DNA of 64,000 nucleotides from contig NC_092680.1 in the NCBI RefSeq assembly GCF_964355755.1, positions 14,113,001 through 14,177,000 on the forward strand, in the 5' to 3' direction. The DNA is from Antedon mediterranea. Its lineage: Eukaryota > Echinodermata > Crinoidea > Comatulida > Antedonidae. The notes below the pieces were generated by a model. The model made no database searches, had not been told where the DNA came from, and saw only the letters and a program-made list of their open reading frames with translations. Position numbers and translations under genes: made by a program. The number at the start of each line of letters is the position of its first letter. Position 1 is the stretch's first letter. Shown here piece after piece: positions 40,364-51,697 of this stretch.

Positions 40364-42083
40364 TTACATCATGCCTTCCACTATATGAACTAAATTGACA
40401 TAAATGTCTATACACTGGTCAACATCTGCTTTATTAGCACCTAGTGCATATGATTTAATAAATTGTTCTTGGTTGTTGGTTAATGGCAATTGTATATATG
40501 GAACAACAATCTGTTCATTATTGTTGTCATCAACAGCTTGTGGCCCATCTTCATCAATTCCATTGTGAATTAGATCTTGATATTCTTCAGGATTGGTAAA
40601 TGCATAAGCATTTAATCCCATATGCCAAAGTTGATTCGGTGAAAGATTATGTTCGCTACTCATGGGATGGTCATTCCAATTGCCTTCCATCTCTCTTAAT
40701 GAATCATTAATGAGACTTAAAAATACCGAATGAAGGCAATAAATATGAATCTGGTTTAAGGGATCAAGAATTCCCAAATTTTCCATGTAGTTAAATATAC
40801 CTTGAAATTGTTTAACAGTTCGTTTGACATCCAGCCACAGCCTTTCAATTCTTTGATTGTGAACTGATGAACCTGTTATATGGCTGCCACGATTTAAGCC
40901 TCTATTGCTTAACATAAAGCGAGCCACCAATACATTCTCGCCTCCTTTATCAGATCTGACTCGTGATGGTAAACCATGCTGTCCAACAGCTTCTTGAAAT
41001 AGCTGAAGAACACTCTCTGCTTTGTTATTTGTGCAACATCTAAGATAAACAATCTTGCGTGAATATCCATCAATGCCTCCTAATATGACAAAGTTCCAGC
41101 AAATTAACTTATGATGGCCATCGATGTGCCTGTAAAACAAAACAAATTGGCTACTCTCTTGAATCATGCATAATAAACTTTTTGTACTGACGTACATTGT
41201 TAATGTTACATGTGTATATTTTCTTATCAATTATATGTACAGTACCTCAACAATAATTCATGCAAATAAGTATTATGGGCAACTTATTATTCACATCTTA
41301 AAAAAGTTCATACTTTTTTTTAAATCTGCTAAATATACTGTATTTATTATTGTTAGTAAAAACATCTACCGTATACTGTAATCCGTCATAAACTATTTGG
41401 ACTTGCAACATTGTAAACTCTTCTTATAACAGATCTGGTTCGCCTTAATGATCTATTGATTGGGTCAACCTCCATTATAGCATCCCGAATTAGACTTCTC
41501 TGAACATGTATACGCCTTCTTCTTAATCCACCAATAATTAATGTTTCTCCAGCATCAGGCAATAAAATCAATATTCTTCATTTAAAAGCTGATCTCTTGA
41601 AATATTTGAATAGTAGTTTCTAGTAGAGTTAGGCTGGGAAACGAGCAAACCATATAATCTTCTTCTTCTTCGAAGTGTATCAACAGAAATCGCTAATTGA
41701 TGTGCAACAATTTTCCAACTATGAAATATTTCAAATAGTTCTTCAATATTCTCTTTATTAACTATAATCCTTGGCCGCCCATTAGATGTTTGTTCAGTTT
41801 GATGCGATGCAAACTACCTATGATGATCATGATTTCCGTTTATTCTTTCATCATATGAGGCAAAAATAGAATTTAATTCAGTAGAAAGTATAACAAATTG
41901 TTCAATGGTATCTAGAGGAACATCACTCTCTTGTAACCTTCTTAAAACAATATTAAATAAAATGTTTAAATTCTCAATCCTAAGATGCCAGTTTTCAAGC
42001 ACATTAATATTGTCAGATATAAGACCTCTTTGCGCCTGGCATAAAGTTCCTGGTAATTCTCTGATAATTTGCAGCAAATCCAT
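40364..42083 (-). pseudogene. Broken IS3/retroviral-type DDE integrase (transposase of the 10.5-kb element)
   Basis: Read on the minus strand from MDLLQIIRELPG (ATG at 42081-42083). An N-terminal helical region of about 89 codons meets an in-frame TAG at 41814-41816. The same frame then gives a helix-turn-helix segment (GRPRIIVNKENIEELFEIF, ISVDTLRRRRRLYGL). A 1-nt frameshift near 41583 leads to PDAGETLIIGGLRRR, IRDAIMEVDPINRSLRR and VYNVASPNSL. The last exon, 41129-40364 with acceptor TTTTACAG, carries the integrase core: HIDGHHKL (first Asp), [21 protein letters not shown] (second Asp), [11 protein letters not shown] (Glu), then WNDHPM and a C-terminal tail. The phases show that the two parts join within a Trp codon, but the expected GT donor at 41386-41385 reads AC. 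The catalytic triad is intact; one stop, one frameshift and a lost donor make the gene inactive. Confidence 0.85.
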
Positions 42084-42369
42084 GGTAAATGCCTGTTCTG
42101 AAATAAAAATATGTACAAATTAATTCTTAAAATTTGATTTGAAATAAGAATTATTATTAGCTAGCTAGCCTAGGGCCTTTAGTACGCCTACAGGGAACAT
42201 TTTCGCCAGTGTAGCGTAGCAAAAAGCTATACAAAACAACCTTATTGCTACACATTTTGAAAATTGTGTAGCAAAAAATACAATACAAAACTATGTTTCT
42301 CGACTTAAAAATCAGTTTGATTAGCAATATTGCTAAACAACATTTTTAAATGAAAATTTTCCCTGGCCT

Positions 42370-42880
42370 ACTAGTACTACTACTAGGCCCGAGTCTATGG
42401 TCTCCAGGGAGGCTATATTTATTATAGGCTAGTACTAGCCTACTAGGGCCTATACGCCTAGAAGGCTAGTAGTAGAAGGACTAGGGCCTAGTAGTCTAGG
42501 CCTGCCTACTATAGCTAACTATGCCTAGCTAGTAAAGACCTAGCCTATAGGCCTGCTAGGTAGGCAAGAGGTAGGCCTAGCCTAGCTAGCTTAGTAGTTA
42601 GTGGGCATAAGCCTATAGAGGTCTTTGGTTAGTTTAGTAGGCTCCTTGATTGAGAGCTAGCCTATATAGGCCTAGGCCTAGCCCTATTTAGGCCCAGGGC
42701 TTTAGGCCTACTGGCTAGTAGGCTTAGGCCTAGCTAGCCTAGCCTAGGTTTAGGCCCGGGCCCTACTTCTACTATACTACACAGGCTAGGCCTCTATAGG
42801 CCTAGTATAGCCTAGCTAGGCTAGTAGTAGTAGGCCTAGTTACTCCCGTTACTAGGCCTAGGCCTAGGCCTAGTAGGCTA
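42370..42880. repeat. AGGCCTAG/CTAGCC-rich low-complexity tract
   Basis: About 500 bp of tightly packed GGCCTA, CTAGCC and CTAGTAG words, highly self-complementary. It lies just inside the right TIR region, while a similar tract (33540-34010) lies just inside the left one. Confidence 0.85.
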
Positions 42881-43131
42881 GCTGTTTCATTCTTTTCTTT
42901 TAATAACGGAATTGGGTCTTTATTTATAGGCGCGAGGTCTAGCCTAAACTAAATATTGTATTGTTATACATACCTACCACCCTTAGTGATTTAGTATAGT
43001 CCGGCCTAGGCCTAGTTATTATATAATTTAGTAGACGACCGACAACAGTGTTTCGCCGTCGCTTTTCAATATAATCAAAACTCCCAAAACGCCAATGCTA
43101 TAACGATAAAAAGGAAATAAATATACCATCG

Positions 43132-43485
43132 GCGGCCGGCCGCCGGTCAGATAGCCATTTTCCATGGTATACCCCTCTCGAGAAATGGTATGGTCTTCAC
43201 GCTTGATTAGAGATCTCTAACCAAGCGTTACAAGTATACATTCCTTGTTACAACTACATTTTAAAAGTGTACAACTACATTTTAAAAGTGTACAACTACA
43301 TTTTAAAAGTGTACAACTACATTTTACAAATGTACAACTACGTTTTACAATTACAAACATGCATTTTACAAATACACACACATTTTTAGGTTTACAAATA
43401 CATTTTGCAATTACACACACACACATTTTAAATGTACACATACATTTTTCAGCTACACACTTTTGCTGCTTATGGCGCCCCATAT
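43132..43485 (-). repeat. Right terminal inverted repeat of the 10.5-kb transposon
   Basis: Reverse complement of 33016-33352. It has one extra 21-bp TTTTAAAAGTGTACAACTACA-type block compared with the left copy, and a GGCGGCCGGCCGCC palindrome at its inner edge (about 43132-43145). Confidence 0.9.
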
Positions 43486-43673
43486 CTAAGACACTGTGAA
43501 ACAGAGTAGGTTTAGTTTTTCGAATGTCAAGCATTTTCAATAATGGTAACCGACAGAAAACGTACAAGGAGAACGTCCTTCTAAAACCTTTTTACCCGAG
43601 TCATTATCATTCCGAGAACCTTCGTTTACACTTCCTAGAGGGGAGCGAGCAAACTAGAAGTCTAACCCTCTAG
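43486..43673 (+). mobile_element. Right part of the interrupted class 2 Helitron-like element, with its 3' end
   Basis: Continues the copy broken at 33015: GAATGTCAAGCATTTTCAAT, AATGGTAACCGACAGAAAA and ATTATCATTCCGAGAACC match 55738-55809. The 3' end is CTAGAGGGGAGCGAGC... CCCTCTAG|T, an inverted repeat closing on CTAG. The first six bases are the target duplication of the large transposon. Confidence 0.8.
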
Positions 43674-43869
43674 TTAGACGTAATTGTTGTTGAATATTTG
43701 ATATAAATTGTTAAGTTGTTCCATACTTTTGCAACTCCAACGATTATTTAATTTAATAGTCATAGTGGGGTATTATATATCTGTTATATAGAGGACATTG
43801 ACAACTTTAGCCTTATATTTACAATTTACAATCCTGTGAGAAGTGACAATTTTAGAAAATTGTGTACAA

Positions 43870-44240
43870 ACAACAATTTATGCACACATATTTAAAAAAA
43901 AATTATTTAAAGAATTTAATTTTTAGTGGCAGCCATTTTGAAATCCAAGATGGCCGACAGATTATCGCTTTACATAGTTAGGATTGTATAATGGGTACAG
44001 TAATACCATCAAAACGGACTTGTTCCACATTCATAATTTGTATTATTAGTGATATTCTGATTTTTAATAGGGTTATTTGAATGTTGGCGGCCATCATGAA
44101 TTTGGTCCTTTAAATGTCTTTTGAAAAAATGGCAACATATTTTTTTTCATTCCTTATATTATCAAGATATGAAATAAAGTCAAAGTTTGCTTTTAACAAA
44201 AAATATACACGACATTCATATAAACGACATACCAGCCTAC
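43870..44240. repeat. Dispersed repeat with GGCGGCCAT/AAGATGGCCG blocks
   Basis: Similar, inverted, to about 28380-28550. Contains GGCAGCCATTTTGAAATCCA, AAGATGGCCGACAG and TTGGCGGCCATCATGAA. No coding. Confidence 0.5.
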
Positions 44241-44459
44241 ACTATAATGCCAGATTGGGAAAAATAATGCCAAATCCCCAAAATGTGGCCCTAATTAGCG
44301 CCACCAACGGTTGCATGTCTAAAAAACGTCTATAAAACCCCCAACTGACACAAAGGGCCTAAAATTGTATCCCCTGTCGTTTTGTGTAATAACTAATTTA
44401 ATTTCCAATATCTGCTGGGGTGCGAAAATGGTAACTGCAAATGTCATCAGCCCCTACCC

Positions 44460-44520
44460 TGCAACTCCCCTCCCCCCCCCCCCCCCACACACACACACAC
44501 CTGCAACACCCCCACCCCCT
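44460..44520 (+). repeat. C-homopolymer and CA microsatellite
   Basis: A run of about 16 C followed by a (CA)n run and C-rich sequence. Confidence 0.9.
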
Positions 44521-44589
44521 GCCAAATTAAAAACAAGGACATTCTGAATTTTTGGCTGAAATATGTTCGGAAATAGCATAAAAATCCAT

Positions 44590-45880
44590 TAATGTCTTCT
44601 CAGCCCCACCATAGTTGGGGCTAAGGAAAGAAAATTTTGAAAAATAGAGCTGCTCGATGGCCGGAAATGGCACTTACCGTACTGACGCGGGTATAAGCCC
44701 ATACTCGGGTATAAAGCCCACCCCGACTTTTGACTAATTTTCATGAAAAATGAGGCACTCGGGTATTAGCCCACCCATTAATTCGAAGATCTACAGTGTG
44801 TGTCGTAATACATTATTTTGTATTTGGCGACGTCCATACACCGAATACACCTACCTTTGATCATAACCAAGCTAGGCTAATATACGCTAGGCCATATGAG
44901 GCCTAGCGGTCCTGTTTTGTTTACACTCCATCGCGGTCGAAGATCGCTTCACACACGACGCTACAAGTCGCCAAAACGGAAAACCACTATTTGGTATCAG
45001 CTGCCATAAACAAGCTTATTAAATTTCTTTGGTACATTTCTATTTAACGAACATTGTATACTTGCTTTTCTGCTTGATACATTCTTGTTAAATTGATGTT
45101 TAAAATAAGATATTCTACGATAAATTACACGAACTATAAACTCTACACCTCGTGTATTTAGAGGCGAGGCAACGTCGTACACGTGAGGGCGCTCGCTCGC
45201 ATGGTGGAATACACAGTGTACATGTGCTGTTTTTGAAGATCTGCATTTTTGGATCCTCGGGTATAAGCCCACCCCCCAAACTTGATGTGATTTCATGTTC
45301 GAGGGGGGTGGGCTTATACCCGCGTCAGTACGGTAATTTCAAATATGAAATACAAATATATTTATTAGTACCTCCAGGATCTTAGCAAACTATGGTCCAA
45401 AAATGGCACTCATAATTTAAAATAGGAAATAAAAATATATATCCTAGTGTCTCAAGGACCTCAGCCCCAAAATGGTTAGGGCTGAGGTAAGAACATTTTG
45501 AAAAATAGAGCTGTTCGATGGCCGGAAATGGCACTTAATTTCAAATATGAAATAAAAATATATTTATTAGTGCCTCTAGGATCTTAGCAAACCATGGTCC
45601 AAAAATGGCACTCATAATTTAAGATAGGAAATAAAAATATATATTAGTGTCTCCAGGACCTCAGCCCCACCATGGTTGGGGCTGAGGTAAAAAATTGGGG
45701 GAATAGAGCTGCTCGATGGCCGGAAATGGCACTTAATTTAAAATAAAAATGTGTAAAAGTCTCTAGGACCTCGGGCCATTATGGTCACTGGGGCTGAGGT
45801 AAGAACATTGAGCTACGATTCCCGGAATTGGAACTTAATTTGAAATATGGAAAAAAATTCTCTAGTAGAAAAAATGTTCA
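44590..45880. repeat. Tandem repeat of about 200 bp, about 3-4 copies, one split by a MITE
   Basis: Recurring order: CTCAGCCCCACCAT(A/G)GTTGGGGCT, AATAGAGCTGCTCGATGGCC, GGAAATGGCACTTAATTTCA, AATATATTTATTAGT, then a second half with CCAAAAATGGCACTCATAAT. Starts are near 44600, 45463 and 45660, with a decayed copy to about 45880. Confidence 0.8.
44680..45333. mobile_element. TA-flanked MITE (Tc1/mariner-like target) inserted in the 200-bp tandem repeat
   Basis: The ends are CCGTACTGACGCGGGTATAA and TTATACCCGCGTCAGTACGG, flanked by TA on both sides. Neighbouring repeat copies show the uninterrupted site (GGCACTTAATTTCAAATATG near 45530), proving the insertion and the TA duplication. Further GGGTATAAGCCCA copies lie inside both arms. 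No transposase. Confidence 0.92.
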
Positions 45881-47030
45881 AAATTAGAGCTGCTAAGTTA
45901 CCGGAAATTGCCCTTTTAAGGGCCGGTAGGGGTGTGGGCGCTTTTTATACTTATGAACTGAACAAACAAAACCCCTTTCATAATGTTTTAGTTCAATTGT
46001 CTCTACATCATCTGTGGGGATCCAATAACCTGCATGATCTCTGTAATAGAGCAACATAATCGGTCAATCGCGGCTATTCTCGGCGTTTCGTTGTGCTGAC
46101 TATCGCACACACGGTAGTTTCTGAGCAGAAGCCTGCCAGCCTATCATAAGAGTCGATTGAGTCCGAAATGAAAGGATGGAGGAACTAATGTACGGAAAAA
46201 ACTTGACAGACCTGTTTTGTACGATATGATATTGTGCAAGGTGATATGCAAGATTAACCAAATATTATTCTTGTTCTGTGGTATATTATTTTTTTGGTTG
46301 TTCAAAAAACACAAAATTATGCCAGATTATGCTAAAAACGGCTAAATAATGCCGCGGCATTATGCCAGATGCCGCGGGCCTCCAAATAATGCCAAAAAGC
46401 ATAATAATGCCAGAAATGGCAACTATGTTTCAAACCACGAGTTTGCATTATGCATGATGCTAATTAGGATTGTTTACAACTCGTCACGGTTGAGAAAGTG
46501 TTCTCACACAGATCGCGAGGAAGTTTTATGATGATGCATACAGAGTAGCCAAACAAGCGCGTTGCATTATGAAATATGTTTTGATCGAAAACTTTGACTG
46601 GAAGTCAAAGTTATTTTTTGAACAAAAAAACATCTGTATTTCAGTTAAATGATTTTTTTTAAACAAATTTTTGGTGAAAGTTAATACTGTAACTATTATG
46701 TTTTTGAAATCTTTTTTTTACATTTTTTTGGAATTAGTCAAAGGAACAATACATCTTTAATGTTTATTATACCTATATCTCACCTTTTATGAGTTCTTTG
46801 TAAAAGGAATTGTACATTGTAAATAAAAATTGTAGTAGCATTTGATTAACGTTTTTAATTTTTTGTTTGTCAACAACCACATTCAACATACAGATTTATA
46901 GATTATCGTTAAAACAATGGAAAAAAGGGGACTGAGATTTGTTTTATATAAATTGTCTACATGATGATGTTACATGGTTGTAGATAGAGTATGGGGCGTT
47001 GTATTATAAGGTACGTGCGCAGTCAAACAT
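45880..47030. other. Spacer without recognised genes
   Basis: About 46310-46430 repeats AATGCC and GCCGCGG words (GCGGCATTATGCCAGATGCC). The remainder is AT-rich with no gene. Confidence 0.4.
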
Positions 47031-47190
47031 GGTAAAGGACAAGCTTGCTGGTTATCGTGCGTGCCTTCCAATCCCAAGGTCCGGGGTTCAATCCTGACCT
47101 AGTGCACCCACGCCTCTTTCAACTCCACTGCCTAAGCCTCAAATGAGACTTAGTTTATAAGCATAATAAATTATAAATTAATAATTATAC
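47030..47190 (+). mobile_element. tRNA-derived SINE head
   Basis: GGTAAAGGACAAGC resembles a degenerate tRNA box A, and GGGGTTCAATCCTGACC contains a good box B (GGTTCAATCC) about 45 nt later. The following body ends in AT-rich sequence with AATAAATTATAAATTAA. No cloverleaf with an anticodon stem can be drawn confidently, so it is not called a tRNA gene. Confidence 0.55.
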
Positions 47191-47199
47191 ATCCTGTAA

Positions 47200-47930
47200 T
47201 TGGCGAGTTACTCGGGTTTGGATACGTATGAAATAGAAAACAGATAAAAGTGGTATTTGAGAAGTTTATAAATTTATTGTAATGATTAGCGTATCGTTAA
47301 TTTACCATGACCGTCCTATTCAAATTAACGAATTTATTTTATTATAAGGTTCAACACGGGACCGTGCTTCTAGATCAGCTAATACGATTATACCAACACA
47401 CACACATTTTGTACTCTATCACGGAAGAGTTAAATTAAATTATTAAATGTAATTTAACTCTTTCGTACTATTAAAGTAAATCGTTTGTAATTGAACCTTT
47501 GGCGCATGTTACAGAAACATAAAAAACACACCTTAATTTATTGTTTTAAAATTGTAATTGTGATGGAATCTTTTTTTGTATTTATATATACTGTACTTTA
47601 TAACTTCATTTTTAAAACTGTTTGTATGGGTCGAACTAATACATATTATAGGCCTATACATTTACCATTTTAAAACGTAAGCGGACTCAAGCTTAGTTTC
47701 TCGTATTCGTGTTTTAAATAGACACAATAAATTATTCATATTGATCTATATTATTAACCGCCGTTCAATTTCCCATTAAAGATGTTTTTCCCCCTGAAAA
47801 AATTCAACAACATTTTTGTTGAATATGCCATTTTAATGTAACATAATAGTTATTATACACTTTCACCAAAAATTGGATCGAAAAAATATGTATTTACCTG
47901 AAAAAAACTGTAATTTAAAGCAAAAATTGG
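47200..47930. other. Spacer
   Basis: AT-rich. An inverted pair TTAAATTACATTTAAT-like at 47428-47457 (GAGTTAAATTAAATTA / TGTAATTTAACTC) is noted; no gene. Confidence 0.4.
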
Positions 47931-48260
47931 TCAAATTGGCTGCCAGCCATGGGTTTTTGGTGGAATTTAACCATTTATTTGGTCATTTTATAAGTAACAA
48001 GGCCAACAGCCATAAGTCGCGTGCTAAAACGCATAGTGATACCGGACCGACAGACAGACCGACCAACATAGTGAACTATAGAGTCGCGTCCACGCGACTA
48101 AAAACATTTTTTTTTTTTTTTTTTTCTACTGAAGTGATTAACTTTATTAAAATTACAAAATAACATATTCAAAGTCTGATTTAATTAATCTTAATTTTTC
48201 ATGTTTTTTTTTTTGGAGGGGGGGGGGGGGGCAATACATCTTTAATATTTCTAATATAAG
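47930..48260. repeat. Dispersed repeat related to 8310-8500, carrying a 105-bp insertion
   Basis: Flanks at 47930-47997 and 48104-48260 match the copy at 8310-8500, including GCTGCCAGCCA, AACCATTTATT, CTGAAGTGATTAA and CATATTCAAAGTCTGA. A G-homopolymer of about 14 lies near 48219-48231. Confidence 0.7.
47998..48100 (+). mobile_element. 105-bp dispersed element, copy 2, with an empty site elsewhere in the window
   Basis: ACAAGGCCAACAGCCATAAG to the hairpin AGTCGCGTCCACGCGACT. The related host repeat at about 8390 reads TATAAGTAAAAAC without the insert, so both junctions are visible. See copy 1 at 35053-35163. Confidence 0.85.
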
Positions 48261-48489
48261 TACTACAGTAGTAAAATATCTAACACAAACCGGTACAGGA
48301 TTGAACCATAGCATGATCTGCAACGTCAACGATGCGTCAAAACACAAACGATGCTTTGTGATGTCAAATATTAGAAGAAATCGGCTGACTAGGTGTACTG
48401 TAAGTTGTGGGTTAAAAAGAGCTGGACAAGGGTTACAAAAGCCTGCACATGATACTTTTAATTGATTTCTACCAGGTCTACAATTGAAC

Positions 48490-51400
48490 ATGATGATGTG
48501 TTTGTTATGGTTAATCATTGGAGTATTTGTTAGTGTTACTGAAGCGGCAGGTAATCATATATTTTTTTCAAGATATCATATAATTCGTTCCAGTGTTGAT
48601 CGACTCGAACTGCTTTTAGAGATCGTATAATATAAATGAATTAGGCCTACATTTTACACGTATTGTTTTTATAAGAAATATAACGCCGCCTTAGATTATT
48701 TCCCGAATTAAATATTGTAGGGCTACCTTAAGGTAAGGTAAGGTTGTGGACCTAATACAACGAAGACCAAATCATAATTATTTAAAGGAGGAGCAATATT
48801 TATTTTGTGTGAATCATAATTTCATAAAAGTTCATATTCATTTTGATTCGCTGTAACTGTTTTTTGTCTTTGTGTCTTTTATGTGTAAACTGACTTTGGG
48901 GTTGGGTCAACCGGCTCAGCTACAGTGATTAAGTTCACTTAGGTTGTCCCTGGTCTCCCCAATTTCAGTTTTTTTTGTTTTGTATTTACTTAAATAGACC
49001 AAATAAATAATGAAATGAAATGAAATAATTCAATTCCTGACATGCGATCGTGTTTTGAAACTAGGGTGGGTGTTTATTTTAGTTCGCATATTTTGCTCAC
49101 CACCAGCATCTGTGCTTATTTTTGGAATACTTAATAATAGATAAAATACATTTTAATATATAATAATGTATATTATATAATATAATTTTTATTTATATAA
49201 ATTTTATTGCTTATTTATTTTAAAATATGCCTCTATTATTAGTGACAGAGGACAAGGAAGCCCGGATCAAAAACATATTCACACGTCGTCCACTATAAAC
49301 ACATTTTAAATATAAAACAAAACATAGTAATTATTGTAATTTTGAATTGGTATAGGTCACATCTTTAAAATATAAGTTTCTTATTAATTTATAATTATCT
49401 TCTAATGAATTATTATTAAAATACAGTATACATGTCACATGTCGCCCTGCCAAACTAAACTTTATGAAAGGAGCTTTGCGCTGCGTCTGTAAACTCCAGA
49501 GTCAGGAGAGCTAGCCTGCTAAACTTTACATTGGAAGAATAGGGATGGAGCTTTACGTCCGCAAACTCTCCAGAGTCACGAGAGAGTTAGCCTGCTAAAC
49601 TTTACCGGAAGTCGATAGTTTCGCCTGAACGGTTTTCTATTCAAAGCATACAGGCAAGCATTGCACTGGTAGCTGGGGGGAAGACAACAGTTAGAACAGC
49701 ATTCGTGTTCTAAGGTCTTGGCTCTAAGGGAATTAAATACTTTTTAAAGTTTCAAAATACGTTATATTTGATGGATTTTTACAAATCGAAGATAAATTTG
49801 TATGTTTTACATACTTCTGAACACATTTATCTTGTTTAAAGTGATGAAATATGTTTCTGAAAAAAGTTAGGATATGCTGTAAAAACTTGTAGTAGGCCTA
49901 CACATGTTATCAGTTGATTAATCTATTATGTAAACAATGCTAATTACTTACAATGCAATTTTGACTGGTGACTCTACTTATCCCTCAAATTTCATATACC
50001 CCAGCAGACATAGCATCATTCTAAATGTATAGGTTAAGCAACCAGGTAAAGATAATAAACATTAATTCATATGCAAATCGAGCGAGCGTCAACCATCAGG
50101 TTCATAATAGGAAGCATATCAGTACTCTACAACTATCAGTCACAAGACAAATTCTTCCTCCTTGTGAACGTACGATAAACGCAATTAGTTATGAACAGCC
50201 GACACTCAGTAGTCTGGAGGTTTCTGACGGTTTCTATACTAAACTATGTAGTATTTGCAAACGGTAAGAGTAATACACTCACAGTGTCATTTTAAAATGT
50301 GTTTTATATTTTGAAAAACTTGGCAAAATTACTAAATTTGACAATTTATATATATGAATTGAATTTTTTTCTGATTATCGATGCAAACTGCATGCATGAA
50401 TCTATTAATATAATAATGATATAGGCCTAACGTACATTTTTGAAAGGTTTTTGTTTTACATGCTTTAGATTATCCAACAAAATGGAACATAGTTTGCAAT
50501 GCAGTGTTCTAATCTCATCGTATTTGTTTGTTGTCACTCTCTGTCCATAATTTTAATTTAGGCCTACGTTATAAAATGCAACTTTACAAACTTACTGTAC
50601 ATTGTACATTTCCTTCTATGTCAGATGATTGTCCAGAAGAAGTCAAACACGGAGAAAGAAATAGTAAGGGTGAAGTGACATGTGACACGGGCTACAACAG
50701 AGTAGAATGTAGTACACCAACTCCTGCACCAGCAGGATATGAGGCGGCGAAATGTGAACTTGGTGGTAAGCGTTATCAAATTCATACTCATGAAAGCCCT
50801 TCAGACTTAGGCGGGTAATTTTGTATATATATATATATTTGATTATATCAGCAGCGCATTTATTCAACAAGTCTTTTTTTTCAGATTTAGTTTCTCTTGC
50901 TGTCGCCGTTGCTTTGATGGTCATCCTCGTTATTGCTTCCATTTTTATTTTATCCATTATTTTGCGAAGGTAACGTTACACTAGTTTGCAATTATAGTTT
51001 TAACATGTATGTGTATTCTGTTTCGATGGAAAATAGAGGTAATTAAACGATGTCGATATTTATATACTTGCATTGTTATTTGTCAAATTTAAACATTAAT
51101 TGTTTTAGATAAAACAATCAAATAGAATTAATGTATATACAATAATAATCATCATTATCATCATTTGTTCCATAGTCTACATTTTGCATATTATTTTTTA
51201 TAAGAATAATGTTACATACATCTGGTAATTACTGGTAAAAATGTTAAAATGCATATTTGCACTGAATCTATATATTCATGATTTTTGTAACAGATTTTGT
51301 AATAGAGGAATACGTTCACGTCGGAGAGATTTGACAACAAACTCAGCTATAGTAGAAGGTGGTTCGGTATTAGAATCAGGGTATGGCTACTACTAATGTT

Positions 51401-51602
51401 ATTTATGTGCGAACAATATTGAGAACATTAACACAATTTTATATTCCTAAGTGATTTTGCCAATGTAGTATTCCTGAAATACTTACTTTGGCCTCTATTG
51501 TAATTCTTTAGGATTGAAGTGACTGTAGCCAATGATGAACTTTATAGAATTCAAGAACCACGCTATGTGTATGAACAACAACTTATATCCACACAAAAAT
51601 AA
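48490..51602 (+). CDS. Small type I membrane protein with a Cys-rich ectodomain, five exons (unrecognised)
   Basis: Exons 48490-48550, 50625-50765, 50885-50969, 51294-51380 and 51512-51602 join with GT-AG borders and matching phases: 465 nt, 154 residues. Residues 1-20 are a signal peptide (MMMCLLWLIIGVFVSVTEAA). The ectodomain of about 48 residues has four Cys and starts DDCPEEVKHGE, then VTCDTGYNRVEC and AAKCELGG. The CP...HG...C..GY order recalls a shortened Sushi/CCP module, but spacing is too short for a normal one. Exon 3 encodes one membrane span (LAVAVALMVILVIASIFILS) ending in basic residues. The cytosolic tail starts RRFCNRGIRSRRR and ends with two Tyr motifs (ELYRIQE, RYVYEQQL). 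Three ATGs are consecutive; the first was taken. A possible alternative last exon lies downstream and is amplified in the adjacent array. Function unknown; a receptor role would be speculation. Confidence 0.72.
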
Positions 51603-51697
51603 GTTATAATGAGTTTTGCTAAAAGTGTATTGTATCTTTCTCTGTTTCTTACCTTATGTGAATGCTTATTCTCTTTTTATAATGGTTTTATTGTTAG

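Larger units (their letters stand above)
33016..43485. mobile_element. Large DNA transposon, about 10.5 kb, IS3EU-like: long TIRs, 6-bp target duplication, DDE integrase
   Basis: The left end begins TATGGGGCGCCATAAGCAGC and the right end finishes with its reverse complement GCTGCTTATGGCGCCCCATA. TCTAAG lies directly outside both ends (33010-33015 and 43486-43491), a perfect 6-bp duplication. The flanks are two halves of one Helitron copy that is continuous elsewhere in the window. Cargo: a plus-strand three-exon gene at 34624-36331, a HECT-like fragment to 36600, and a minus-strand integrase-type transposase at 40364-42083. The size is inflated by later insertions (34097-34496, 35053-35163, about 37580-39054). 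The name IS3EU rests on my recollection that this class has 6-bp duplications and an IS3-type DDE integrase; it is not verified. Confidence 0.85.

Noticed and set aside
47035..47110. Functional tRNA gene
   Set aside because: Box B is good but box A is poor and no acceptor or anticodon stem pairs convincingly; a SINE head is more likely.
50025..50267. 80-codon frame ending at a possible GT donor as an extra exon of the membrane-protein gene
   Set aside because: Its end phase (2) does not fit exon 2 at 50625, which needs phase 1 as supplied by the signal-peptide exon.
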